The notes under the pieces: model-generated
The model's database searches: none
Told to the model about the DNA's origin: nothing
What the model saw: only the letters and a program-made list of their open reading frames with translations
Part shown: positions 5,899 to 12,202 of the stretch, one piece after another
How positions within the stretch are numbered: the first letter of the stretch is position 1
Layout of the letters: each line of letters opens with the position of its first letter
Program-made: the position numbers and the translations under genes
DNA from: Acidimicrobiaceae bacterium
GTDB lineage: Bacteria > Actinomycetota > Acidimicrobiia > Acidimicrobiales > RAAP-2
Reading direction: 5' to 3'
Assembly (NCBI GenBank): GCA_003164275.1
Contig: PLSY01000354.1
Location: forward strand, 1-12,202
DNA length: 12,202 nucleotides

Positions 5899-7625
5899 CA
5901 GCCCTGGTGTGGTCCGACGTCGGCTGAGGGGTCGAGGCCCGGGTCCACCGGAGGCGCCTCGATCGGCACCTCCACGACCTCTGCGCGGTGGATGATCCGT
6001 CGCCGCCACTGCTCGGAGGCCACGGGGTAGTCACTGCGGGCATGCGCCCCTCGGGTCTCACGGCGGACGACCGCTGATCGCAGCAAGGCGCCCGCCGCTG
6101 TGACCAGGTTGGCCAGCTCCCCTTCGGCCCGGTCCTTCGGGATGGCGCCGCCGAGGGCGGCGGCCATGGCGTCGACGGCCATGCCCGCCCGGCTGAGCGT
6201 CTCGGCGTCGCGGACCACCCCTGCCCCCTCGATCATCACCCGCTGGAGCTGGTCTCGGGACTTTGCCACGTCACCGGCGTAGTCCAAAGCACCCCCCAAC
6301 CCATCGGCGCGAGTGTCAGCCCACGGGGCGACCCGGGATCCGTCGACCGGCTCCACGTCCCCCAAGAGCACCGAGCGCAGGACGCCGGTGGTCCGGGGGC
6401 CTGAGGACCCGGACAGGATCGCCTCGGCCAGGCGGGCTCCGAACACCATGCCCTCCAAGAGCGAGTTCGAGGCCAGCCGATTGGCTCCGTGCACGCCGGT
6501 GCAGGCCACCTCGCCGGCCGCCCAGAGGCCGGGCAGGGCCGTCGCCCCGGACAGGTCGGTGAGCACCCCCCCGGACAGGTAGTGGGCTGCTGGGGCGATG
6601 GGCAGCCAGTCGTTGGCCGGATCGAGGCCGATGGCCCGCAGGGACGCGGCGATGGTCGGAAAGCGCGAGTCGAACGAGGCCAGGGCGGTGGCATCGAGCC
6701 ACAGGTTCTCGACCCCTTGGAGCCGCATGCGCTCGGCCATGGCCCGAGAGACCACGTCACGGGGAGCCAACTCGTCGACGAACCGCTCGCCGGCGGCATC
6801 GCGGAGGAGGGCCCCGTGACCCCGTAGGGCCTCGGAGAGGAGGGGACGGGGCATGGCCGGGTGATGGAGCGCGGTCGGATGGAACTGCATGAACTCGATG
6901 TCGGCCACGGGCACTCCGGCTCGCAGGGCCATGGCCAGCCCATCGGCGGTGGCCTCGGCCGGGTTGGTGGTCACGGCGAACAGCTGTCCGGCTCCACCGG
7001 TGGCAAGCACGGTCTCTCGGGCCCGCACCTCGACCAGGCGACCGTCAGCCGACAGGGCAATGACCCCGCGACACCGGCCCGCTTCCACGATGAGGTCGAG
7101 GGCGAACCATTCCTCCAGGACGGCGGCGGCGCTGGCCCTCGTGGCGTCGACCAGGGCCCGCTCGACCTCGGCTCCGGTGGCCGCCCCTCCCGCATGGACC
7201 ACACGGGCCATGGAATGGCCGCCCTCCCGGGCCAGGGCCAGGGCCCCGCCCGGCTGGCGATCGAAGACCGCCCCCATGGCAATCAGCTCATTGACCCGGG
7301 AGGGGCCTTCATCGACCAGGACCCGCACGGCATCGGTGTCGCACAGCCCTGCCCCGGCGGCCAGTGTGTCGGCAAGGTGGAGATCAGTCGAGTCCTCGTC
7401 GCCCCCGAGAACGGCCGCCACTCCGCCCTGGGCCCATCGGGTGGCCGACTGGTAGAGCTCGGCCTTGGTCAGGATACCGACTCTGAGCCCGGCGGGGGCT
7501 GGCCCCCCGCTGACGTCGGTGCCCGACATGGGGGCGGCGAGGCGCACGGCAGCTGACAGGCCGGCCACGCCGCTGCCCAGCACCAGCACGTCGAGCATGC
7601 CGGTCGGCTCACCTTGATCGGTCAT
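5898..7625 (-). CDS. nadB: L-aspartate oxidase
   Basis: A 575-residue FAD enzyme, somewhat longer than the common 530-540. It oxidises L-aspartate to iminoaspartate, which NadA turns into quinolinate. The N-terminal VLVLGSGVAGLSAAVRL (13-29) is the FAD-binding Rossmann loop. SATRWAQGGVAA (60-71), REGGHSMARVVHAGG (133-147), EFMQFHPTAL (244-253, His249), PLLSEALRGHGALL (261-274), ELAPRDVVSRAM (285-296, with the conserved active-site Arg289), AAHYLSGGV (346-354, His348) and LWAAGEVACTGVHGANRLASNSLLE (367-391) mark substrate and flavin sites. The helical C-terminal domain follows from about 445. ATG at 7625 has GGGGTGA (7633-7639) seven bases upstream, overlapping the panC stop. A second ATG at 7598 (residue 10) also has a purine-rich AAGGTGAG and is possible. 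nadC follows directly with an overlap. nadA is not next to it, unlike in many bacteria. Confidence 0.96.
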   Translation of the reverse strand: MTDQGEPTGMLDVLVLGSGVAGLSAAVRLAAPMSGTDVSGGPAPAGLRVGILTKAELYQSATRWAQGGVAAVLGGDEDSTDLHLADTLAAGAGLCDTDAVRVLVDEGPSRVNELIAMGAVFDRQPGGALALAREGGHSMARVVHAGGAATGAEVERALVDATRASAAAVLEEWFALDLIVEAGRCRGVIALSADGRLVEVRARETVLATGGAGQLFAVTTNPAEATADGLAMALRAGVPVADIEFMQFHPTALHHPAMPRPLLSEALRGHGALLRDAAGERFVDELAPRDVVSRAMAERMRLQGVENLWLDATALASFDSRFPTIAASLRAIGLDPANDWLPIAPAAHYLSGGVLTDLSGATALPGLWAAGEVACTGVHGANRLASNSLLEGMVFGARLAEAILSGSSGPRTTGVLRSVLLGDVEPVDGSRVAPWADTRADGLGGALDYAGDVAKSRDQLQRVMIEGAGVVRDAETLSRAGMAVDAMAAALGGAIPKDRAEGELANLVTAAGALLRSAVVRRETRGAHARSDYPVASEQWRRRIIHRAEVVEVPIEAPPVDPGLDPSADVGPHQG

Positions 7626-7632
7626 GCCGACG

Positions 7633-8559
7633 TCACCCCGGATAGGGATCGAGGTTGTCGATCAACCGCACGGGACCGACAGTGGCGGCAATGAGCAGCC
7701 GCAGCGAGCGCTCCGTGTCACAGGTGGCGACCGGCTCCAGCGTGTCGGCATCGACGACCACGGCGTAGTCGAGGTCGACGCTCGGCTCGAAGGAGACCAC
7801 CCGGGCCATCAGGGCCTCGACGTCGGCGGCGCCCAGCTGCCCGTCACCGATCACCGACGCCCCGGCGCGCAGGGCCCGGGACAGGATCAATGCCGTGCGC
7901 CGTTGATCGGCGCTGAGCCGCACGTTTCGGCTTGACAGGGCGAGGCCATCATCGTCTCGCACCGTCTCACACCCGATCACGTCGGCGGGGATCGAAAGGT
8001 CCCGCACCACCCGTCGGACCACGGCCAACTGCTGGAAGTCCTTCTCGCCGAAGTAGGCGCGGCACCGACCGGCCATCGACAGCAGCTTGGTCACGACTGT
8101 CGCCACACCGTCGAAGTGCCCGGGACGGGAGGCACCCTCCCAGCGGCCGCTCAGTGCCGGCATGGACACCGAGGCCATCGGGGCGCCGGCCATGTCCGGG
8201 TACATCTCGGCCACCGAGGGGGCGAACACCAGGTGGCCTCCTGCCGAGGCCACCGCGCCAAGATCGGCCTCGAGCGTCCTCGGGTAGTTGGCGAGATCGG
8301 CCGGATCCCCGAACTGGGTCGGGTTGACGAAGATGGACACAGCCACGACATCGCACTCCGAAGCGGCTCGGCGGATCAGCGACCGGTGGCCGTCGTGGAG
8401 GGCGCCCATGGTCGGCACCACGCCGACCGTCCGACCCGAGCGCCGGGCCGACTCGAGGGCCAAGGAGTACTCGGCCACCGTCTCGATGACCCTGACGGTC
8501 GCCTGGTCGACCTGGGTCGGATCGGCGATGGCCGGAGCGGTGGCAACGGCGGTGCTCAC
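7633..8559 (-). CDS. panC: Pantothenate synthetase (pantoate-beta-alanine ligase)
   Basis: A 308-residue ligase that joins pantoate and beta-alanine using ATP, forming pantothenate through a pantoyl-adenylate. Landmarks are VPTMGALHDGH (48-58, the HxGH nucleotide-binding signature with His55 and His58), VSIFVNPTQFG (74-84), YPRTLEAD (92-99), SRPGHFDGVATVVTKL (144-159), YFGEKDFQQLAVVRR (169-183), and DDGLALSSRNVRLS (203-216). The first 22 residues are a poorly conserved leader. The start is GTG, which overlaps the stop of the preceding DUF2520 gene by four bases (GTGA); GGAG at 8568-8571 lies eight bases upstream. The stop is seven bases before nadB. Neither panB nor panD is in the window, so pantoate and beta-alanine must come from enzymes encoded elsewhere, apart from a possible reductase just upstream. 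Confidence 0.96.
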   Translation of the reverse strand: MSTAVATAPAIADPTQVDQATVRVIETVAEYSLALESARRSGRTVGVVPTMGALHDGHRSLIRRAASECDVVAVSIFVNPTQFGDPADLANYPRTLEADLGAVASAGGHLVFAPSVAEMYPDMAGAPMASVSMPALSGRWEGASRPGHFDGVATVVTKLLSMAGRCRAYFGEKDFQQLAVVRRVVRDLSIPADVIGCETVRDDDGLALSSRNVRLSADQRRTALILSRALRAGASVIGDGQLGAADVEALMARVVSFEPSVDLDYAVVVDADTLEPVATCDTERSLRLLIAATVGPVRLIDNLDPYPG

Positions 8560-9401
8560 GCCACCCGCTCCACGGAGACCGGGCCACCGGGCTGCGGCCG
8601 ACTCCCGCCCGCCGGGGCAACACCGGCCGGCGTTCCGCCAGCCTCGTCAAGGCCGCTGGGGCGAACGACCGCCTCGTCCAGCGAGAGTCGACGGGCCAGC
8701 CCCACCATGGCGTCATAGCCAGCGAGCTCGGTGCGCTGCCCGGGCAGGCTGGCAAGGACAGCCCGATGGCGCTCGACCGTCGCCCAGTCGCCCCGGACGG
8801 CCGGTCCGGTCAGGGCATCCGCCGGCCCGAGACTGAACGCGTCGTCAGCTGCCGCCCGGACGAGGCCGGCGAAGGCATCGAGAGGGATGCCGATGGAGGC
8901 GGCCACCCGCTCGACCTGCCCGATCAGCGCCACCTGATGATTTCCGGCGATGGTGGCGGCTGCGTGATAGGCCGCCCTCGACTGGTCGGACACTTCGATG
9001 GTCCGGCCCCCGAGGGCGGCAGCCAGGTCACGGGTCAGCCAGTCTCCCGCCACCGCGAAGGTGATGCCCGAGCGGAGGCGTTCGGCACCCACGGTGGCGT
9101 TGGGGAGCGGCATGAGCGGGTGGAGCGAGCCACGCCGGGCATGACCGGCCAACACGCCGAGGTCGAGGGAGCCCGAGAGATGGATGACGACCGTGGTGTC
9201 GACAGGTTCGACGGCCGCGGCAACTCGGGCGACCTCGTCGTCGGGTGTGGCGATGACGAGAAGGTCCACACCCTGGGCGGCGTCGGTCACCGGGTCGAGT
9301 CGACCGAGCGCGCCCATCTCCTCGAAGTCCCCGGCGGCGGTCAGCGCTGCCATCAGCGACCGGCCTGCTCGGCCCGGTCCGATCACACGGAATGTCGTCA
9401 T
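8556..9401 (-). CDS. Rossmann-fold DUF2520 oxidoreductase, candidate ketopantoate reductase
   Basis: A 281-residue protein of the two-domain Rossmann-like plus DUF2520 family. The N-terminal VIGPGRAGRSL (6-16) carries the GxGxxG dinucleotide-binding loop. VDLLVIATPDDEVARVA (45-61) and VIHLSGSLDLGVL (72-84) continue the fold, and GSLHPLMPL (91-99) is a family hallmark. The helical DUF2520 part shows YHAAATIAGNHQVAL (145-159) and ALTGPAVRGDWATVERH (196-212). The last 30 residues are a Pro/Gly-rich tail. The arrangement resembles 6-phosphogluconate-dehydrogenase-like reductases such as PanE. From memory, a protein of this kind (PanG of Francisella) was shown to be a third type of ketopantoate reductase. 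Position directly before panC with a GTGA overlap fits that role, but activity is inference. AAAGGG at 9407-9412, five bases before the ATG, supports the start. Confidence 0.9.
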   Translation of the reverse strand: MTTFRVIGPGRAGRSLMAALTAAGDFEEMGALGRLDPVTDAAQGVDLLVIATPDDEVARVAAAVEPVDTTVVIHLSGSLDLGVLAGHARRGSLHPLMPLPNATVGAERLRSGITFAVAGDWLTRDLAAALGGRTIEVSDQSRAAYHAAATIAGNHQVALIGQVERVAASIGIPLDAFAGLVRAAADDAFSLGPADALTGPAVRGDWATVERHRAVLASLPGQRTELAGYDAMVGLARRLSLDEAVVRPSGLDEAGGTPAGVAPAGGSRPQPGGPVSVERVA

Positions 9402-9469
9402 GAGTACCCTTTCGACGTTCCAGCCCCGAGATGGGTGCCGTTCGTTTCAGAGAATCTTGATGCTGCAGC

Positions 9470-9970
9470 TCACAGTGTACCCACGTCTCGCACCTCGCCA
9501 CCAGAGGATTCCAGCATGGCAGTATCGACGAGATCAGGGGCCAGCTCGGCCAGCGGGGCCAACACGAAGCGGCGCTCTCTCCAGCGAGGATGGGGCACGG
9601 TCAGGTCCGGGTCTTCGAGCGACACCCCGTCGATCCACAGCACGTCCACATCGAGGGTCCGGGGGCCCCATCGGACGTTTCTGACCCTCCCGGCCGCCGC
9701 CTCCAGACGGCGGCACTCCTCGAGGAGGCGGTAGGGGTCGGCGTTGGGGTTGACGGCCAGCTCGACTACCACGTTGAGGTACGCCCCCTGGTCTTCGGGG
9801 CCTCCGACCGGTGCAGTCTCGTAGACGTTCGACACGTCGGTGACGGCCGAGCGGGCCCCGGCGCGGAGCTGGTCGACCGCCCGTCGCAGGTGGCCCCAGC
9901 GGTCTCCGAGGTTGGATCCCAGTCCGAGAAAGGCCCGCACCGCGGGCTCCTCGGTGAAGGGCGCCGTCAC
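9470..9970 (-). CDS. folK: 2-amino-4-hydroxy-6-hydroxymethyldihydropteridine diphosphokinase (HPPK)
   Basis: A 166-residue enzyme that transfers pyrophosphate from ATP to 6-hydroxymethyl-dihydropterin, giving the substrate of FolP. The signatures are complete: AFLGLGSNLGDR (13-24), VYETAPVGGPEDQGAYLN (49-66, pterin pocket), RWGPRTLDVDVL (100-111, with Asp107 and Asp109 for the two magnesium ions) and VPHPRWRERRFVLAPL (125-140). The listed GTG overlaps the folB stop by four bases (GTGA), matching the style of this operon, but its ribosome binding site is poor. A second in-frame GTG at 9938-9940 (residue 11) has GAGGAG six bases upstream and gives a 156-residue protein starting right before the conserved core, so either start is possible. 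A 68-base gap follows before the DUF2520 gene. Confidence 0.94.
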   Translation of the reverse strand: MTAPFTEEPAVRAFLGLGSNLGDRWGHLRRAVDQLRAGARSAVTDVSNVYETAPVGGPEDQGAYLNVVVELAVNPNADPYRLLEECRRLEAAAGRVRNVRWGPRTLDVDVLWIDGVSLEDPDLTVPHPRWRERRFVLAPLAELAPDLVDTAMLESSGGEVRDVGTL

Positions 9971-10374
9971 TGGCGCCGGGTGATCCTCACCCCAACGGTG
10001 GCGATGTCCACGGCCACCGGTGGCCGGAGTTTGCGAAGGCTGACGGTCACGGCCGTGACTCGCAGGTCAGAGGCGAGCGTGGCCGCGGCGATGGCACCGG
10101 CCAAGGCCTCGAGCAGGTCGTAGGAGGTGGGCCCGGCCACGATGGCCGAGGCGGTTTCGGCAATCTCGGCATAGTTGACCGTGTCCGACAGGCTGTCGCT
10201 GGCGGCGGCGAGGGAGAGGTCCACCGACAGGTCGAAGTCCACTTCGAAGGGTTGGGCGCGGCTCTTCTCCTCGGGCAGTACCCCGTGGGTGCCGAGCACC
10301 CGCAGTCCCCGAAGCTGGATCTTGTCGCCCGTAAGGTCCGCCGTGTCGGACATCGAGGCCCCGGCGAGAGTCAT
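9967..10374 (-). CDS. folB: Dihydroneopterin aldolase
   Basis: A 135-residue enzyme converting 7,8-dihydroneopterin to 6-hydroxymethyl-dihydropterin and glycolaldehyde. It carries IQLRGLRVLGTHGVLPEEK (19-37), with the conserved glutamate after GTHGV, then FEVDFDLSVDL (43-53), SDTVNYAEIAE (63-73), YDLLEALAGAIA (85-96, pterin-anchoring Glu89) and VSLRKLRPPV (111-120, with the catalytic Lys115). Family members form a tunnel-shaped octamer. Two starts compete: ATG at 10374 overlaps the upstream stop as ATGA, the coupling seen repeatedly here, and is preferred. ATG at 10353 gives 128 residues, closer to the usual 120, but has only a GGGG run nearby. The stop overlaps folK. Confidence 0.94.
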   Translation of the reverse strand: MTLAGASMSDTADLTGDKIQLRGLRVLGTHGVLPEEKSRAQPFEVDFDLSVDLSLAAASDSLSDTVNYAEIAETASAIVAGPTSYDLLEALAGAIAAATLASDLRVTAVTVSLRKLRPPVAVDIATVGVRITRRQ

Positions 10375-10922
10375 GTACCGCTGGCTGCGTCGCCACTGCG
10401 GGGCTGGCCCGCCGGCGTCGGTGGTGCCGACAGCTGGCTGGCGAAGGCCACCAGCTCCCGACCGCTCGGGCCCATGGGATGGCCGGTCATGTGCTCGAGG
10501 ACGGTGATGGATTGGGGCCCGCTGGGCAGCCGGTCCGACCACAAGAGATAGCCGGCCACGACCCCTGCCACCCGGTCACCCAGCTCCTCTTGGTGCACAA
10601 GGACCCGCTCACCCGCCCCAATCCGGGCGTGGAGGTCCCGGTAGAGGTCGGAAAGCACCGCTCGGGCATCCCCCGAGGCGGGTAGGGGGAAGTGGACACT
10701 GGCCATCGACCGCTCTTCGTAGGCCTGCAGGTTGTGGGAGGAGGGCAAGAGCGAGATGACCCGGGTGAATCCCTGGACCTGGAGCCAGATGATCTCCTCT
10801 TGGCGCCGGACCTTCCGGTGGTTGGGCGCGAACCCACCCGGCCGCTCGCTCATCGCCAGGCGGTCCTTTATCACCCAGGTGAAGTTGCGAGGAGGAATCC
10901 CCGCAGCCCATTTCCCCTTCAC
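10371..10922 (-). CDS. Dual-specificity-phosphatase-like protein without catalytic residues, in the folate operon
   Basis: A 183-residue protein with no folate signature. Its layout follows atypical dual-specificity phosphatases: FTWVIKDRLAMSERPGG (14-30) resembles their opening FSWV-x-P-x-x-LA-x-x-x-x-P; EEIIWLQVQGFTRVISLLPS (42-61) resembles the WL-x-x-x-GI-x-x-VVSL element; VHFPLP (76-81) precedes the usual acid loop; and GERVLVHQEELGDRVAGVVAGYLL (104-127) aligns with VLVHC-x-x-G-x-x-R-TG plus the following helix. The nucleophilic cysteine is Gln111, the glycine is shifted to 115, and only Arg117 is kept. At the general-acid position there is Ala82 instead of Asp. Catalysis by the normal mechanism is therefore not expected. 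It could bind a phosphorylated pterin or protein; that is speculation. The GTG start overlaps folP (GTGA), GGAGGT sits six bases upstream, and the stop overlaps folB (ATGA). The last 20 residues are a Pro/Ser/Gly tail. Confidence 0.82.
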   Translation of the reverse strand: MKGKWAAGIPPRNFTWVIKDRLAMSERPGGFAPNHRKVRRQEEIIWLQVQGFTRVISLLPSSHNLQAYEERSMASVHFPLPASGDARAVLSDLYRDLHARIGAGERVLVHQEELGDRVAGVVAGYLLWSDRLPSGPQSITVLEHMTGHPMGPSGRELVAFASQLSAPPTPAGQPRSGDAASGT

Positions 10923-11794
10923 GCTCCTACCTCCGACTGTCTCGACCTCTCGGCGGCCCGGGCGATGCCCGAACCTTGTGACCCGGCGCCGCTCACGGCC
11001 GGGCACCCGACCAGGGTGGCCGCCTGGACGGTGGCGGCAACGTCGTGGACCCGCACCATCTTCGCCCCTTGCTGCATGGCCCATGTGGCCGTGGCCAACG
11101 ACCCAGGGAGCCTGGCCGTCACCGGCGCGGCCGAGCCATCGGCAGCTCGGGCCAGGGCACCGAGGAAACTCTTGCGACTGGTGCCCACCATGACGTCGAA
11201 CCCGGTGTCGACCAGGACATCGATGGAGGCGAGGAGGGCCAGGTTGTGGTCGATGGTCTTGCCGAAGCCGATGCCCGGGTCGATCCACACTTCGCTTACA
11301 CCTGCCCTGGTCGCCTCGCCAGCCCGGTCGATCAGCATGGCCGAGACCTCGGCGACCACGTCCTCATAGGAGGGGTCTTCCTGCATCGATGCCGTTGTCC
11401 CCATCCGGTGCATGGCCACCCAACCCACGCCGTGGCGCGCCGCCACCGGCCACAAGGTGGCGGAGACGTCGTTGATGAGCGAGGCCCCGGCCCGGACGGC
11501 GGCGTCGGCGACGGCCGCCTTGGTGGTGTCGATCGACACCCTGACCTCGCCGGCCAGTGCCTCGATGACCGGAATGACCCGTCTGAGCTCCTCGTCCTCG
11601 GCAACCGGCTCCGCCCTCGGACGAGTCGACTCGCCGCCAACGTCGACCACATCGGCGCCTTCGGCGATCATGGCGTGGGCCCGGTCGATGGCTCGTTGCC
11701 CGTCGAACCACTCACCGCCGTCGGAAAACGAGTCCGGGGTGACGTTGAGGATGCCCATGACCATGGGCCTGTCCTCGTTGCGTGGTTGCGGCAT
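10919..11794 (-). CDS. folP: Dihydropteroate synthase
   Basis: A 291-residue TIM-barrel enzyme that condenses hydroxymethyl-dihydropterin pyrophosphate with p-aminobenzoate; it is the sulfonamide target. All signature segments are seen: MGILNVTPDSFSDGG (13-27, Asn17 binding magnesium), VDVGGESTRPRAEPV (50-64), VSIDTTKAAVA (86-96), LINDVSA (106-112), VAMHRMG (126-132), IDPGIGFGKTIDHN (171-184), VGTSRKSFLG (203-212) and RVHDV (248-252). The loops match active enzymes. The last 30 residues are an Ala/Gly/Ser-rich tail. ATG at 11794 has no visible ribosome binding site; TACTCT eight bases upstream looks like a -10, so the message may be leaderless. An ATG at residue 11 has GAGG eight bases before it but would cut the first strand short. 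The stop overlaps the next gene by four bases. Confidence 0.96.
   Translation of the reverse strand: MPQPRNEDRPMVMGILNVTPDSFSDGGEWFDGQRAIDRAHAMIAEGADVVDVGGESTRPRAEPVAEDEELRRVIPVIEALAGEVRVSIDTTKAAVADAAVRAGASLINDVSATLWPVAARHGVGWVAMHRMGTTASMQEDPSYEDVVAEVSAMLIDRAGEATRAGVSEVWIDPGIGFGKTIDHNLALLASIDVLVDTGFDVMVGTSRKSFLGALARAADGSAAPVTARLPGSLATATWAMQQGAKMVRVHDVAATVQAATLVGCPAVSGAGSQGSGIARAAERSRQSEVGA
10929..10934 (-). promoter_or_regulatory. Ribosome binding site deciding the start of the phosphatase-like gene
   Basis: GGAGGT on the minus strand, inside the end of folP, six bases before the GTG at 10922. It supports this start over the much longer open frame that continues upstream through folP. Confidence 0.75.
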
Positions 11795-11802
11795 GACGAC
11801 AC

Positions 11803-11808
11803 AGAGTA
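11803..11808 (-). promoter_or_regulatory. Possible -10 element directly before folP
   Basis: TACTCT (TANNNT) on the minus strand ends eight bases before the folP ATG in the 52-base folE-folP gap. With no Shine-Dalgarno in between, it suggests an internal promoter giving a leaderless folP message. A -35 is not evident, and a short GC-rich dyad at 11821-11834 lies at about that place instead. Confidence 0.3.
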
Positions 11809-11846
11809 AACCAGCGCTAAGGGGTGCGCGCCCCGATTTGGGTCGG

Positions 11847-12202
11847 TCAGCGGCCGCGAACGAACTGCATGGCCTCCATCCGGGTCGAGGCGTCCGTCCG
11901 GAACAGGCCCCGCACCGCCGAGGTGATCGTCGACGTGCCCGACTTCTTCACGCCTCGCATGGACATGCACAGGTGCTCGGCGTCGACGACGACGAGCACC
12001 CCCTTTGGGACGAGTGTCTTTTCGATGGCGTCGGCGATCTCGGAGGTCATCCGCTCTTGGACCTGCAGGCGCCGGGCATAGCCGTCCACCAGGCGAGCCA
12101 GTTTCGAAAGCCCGGTGATCCGTCCGTCGTCACCGGGAATGTAGGCCACGTGGGCCTTGCCGATGAAGGGGATCAGATGGTGCTCGCACAGCGAGGCGAA
12201 GG
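11847..12202 (-). CDS. folE: GTP cyclohydrolase I, C-terminal part (runs off the right edge)
   Basis: The last 117 codons are visible; the start lies beyond base 12202. The enzyme opens GTP to 7,8-dihydroneopterin triphosphate, the entry to folate. The visible part begins [22 protein letters not shown], where the Cys and second His of CEHH bind zinc, and reaches [23 protein letters not shown] (about 30-52), the family signature around the GTP site. [18 protein letters not shown] (about 72-89) supplies the second zinc cysteine, and the protein ends with [18 protein letters not shown]. All three zinc ligands are present, so this is an ordinary zinc-dependent FolE-1 type rather than the zinc-independent type IB. 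It is the first visible gene of the minus-strand cofactor cluster; 52 bases separate it from folP. Confidence 0.96.
   Translation of the reverse strand, partial: FASLCEHHLIPFIGKAHVAYIPGDDGRITGLSKLARLVDGYARRLQVQERMTSEIADAIEKTLVPKGVLVVVDAEHLCMSMRGVKKSGTSTITSAVRGLFRTDASTRMEAMQFVRGR

Noticed and set aside
6861..7556. Open frames of 231 and 188 codons on the plus strand opposite nadB
   Set aside because: nadB has its FAD loop and substrate motifs here; these frames are Gly/Ser/Arg-rich shadows.
8766..9734. Open frame of 322 codons on the plus strand opposite the DUF2520 gene and folK
   Set aside because: Both minus-strand genes are well supported by motifs, and the antisense product has no recognisable feature.
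11821..11834. Short GC-rich dyad in the folE-folP gap as a terminator or attenuator
   Set aside because: Only four GC pairs plus a wobble, no U-run, and such runs are common by chance at this base composition.
1..12202. CRISPR arrays, tRNA or rRNA genes, transposases, long direct repeats
   Set aside because: Reading both strands by eye I found no spaced repeats, no cloverleaf with a recognisable T-arm, and no mobile-element gene. A covariance-model search would be needed to exclude small RNAs.

Overview
The window is chromosomal DNA from a GC-rich actinobacterium. Three things point there: strong GC bias at third codon positions, frequent GTG starts, and a gene order that recalls the folE-folP-folB-folK / DUF2520-panC-coaX neighbourhood of Actinobacteria, with clpC close by. 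I suspect a lineage outside the well-studied orders (an Acidimicrobiia-like organism), but that is inference from gene order and style, not proof. I see no insertion sequence, phage gene, tRNA, rRNA or CRISPR array.

Layout. The left edge (1-313, minus) holds the first 104 codons of clpC, the Clp protease ATPase. Divergent from it is a long-chain polyprenyl diphosphate synthase (441-1418, plus). It meets a small secreted protein of unknown function (1465-1863, minus) across a strong hairpin that could terminate transcription from both sides. A divergent plus-strand pair follows: an SRPBCC-fold protein (2109-2564) and a formylglycine-type sulfatase (2564-4108), joined by a TGATG stop-start overlap.

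From 4142 to the right edge everything is on the minus strand and forms a cofactor supergroup. Read in transcription order it is folE (partial), folP, a tyrosine-phosphatase-like protein lacking its catalytic residues, folB, folK, a DUF2520 Rossmann protein, panC, nadB, nadC and coaX. Most junctions are stop-start overlaps (GTGA, ATGA, TGATG) or gaps under 10 bases. The clear breaks are 52 bases before folP and 68 bases before the DUF2520 gene.

Together these genes cover the pterin branch of folate synthesis (GTP cyclohydrolase I, dihydroneopterin aldolase, HPPK, dihydropteroate synthase). They also cover pantothenate ligation plus pantothenate phosphorylation toward CoA, and two of the three steps of de novo NAD synthesis. 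nadA, panB, panD and a classical panE are not in the window. The DUF2520 protein beside panC is a candidate for the ketopantoate reductase step.

The most unusual item is the 183-residue protein between folP and folB. It follows the layout of atypical dual-specificity phosphatases, but the P-loop cysteine is glutamine, the loop spacing is altered and the usual general-acid aspartate is absent. This suggests a pseudophosphatase or a repurposed binding protein inside the folate operon.
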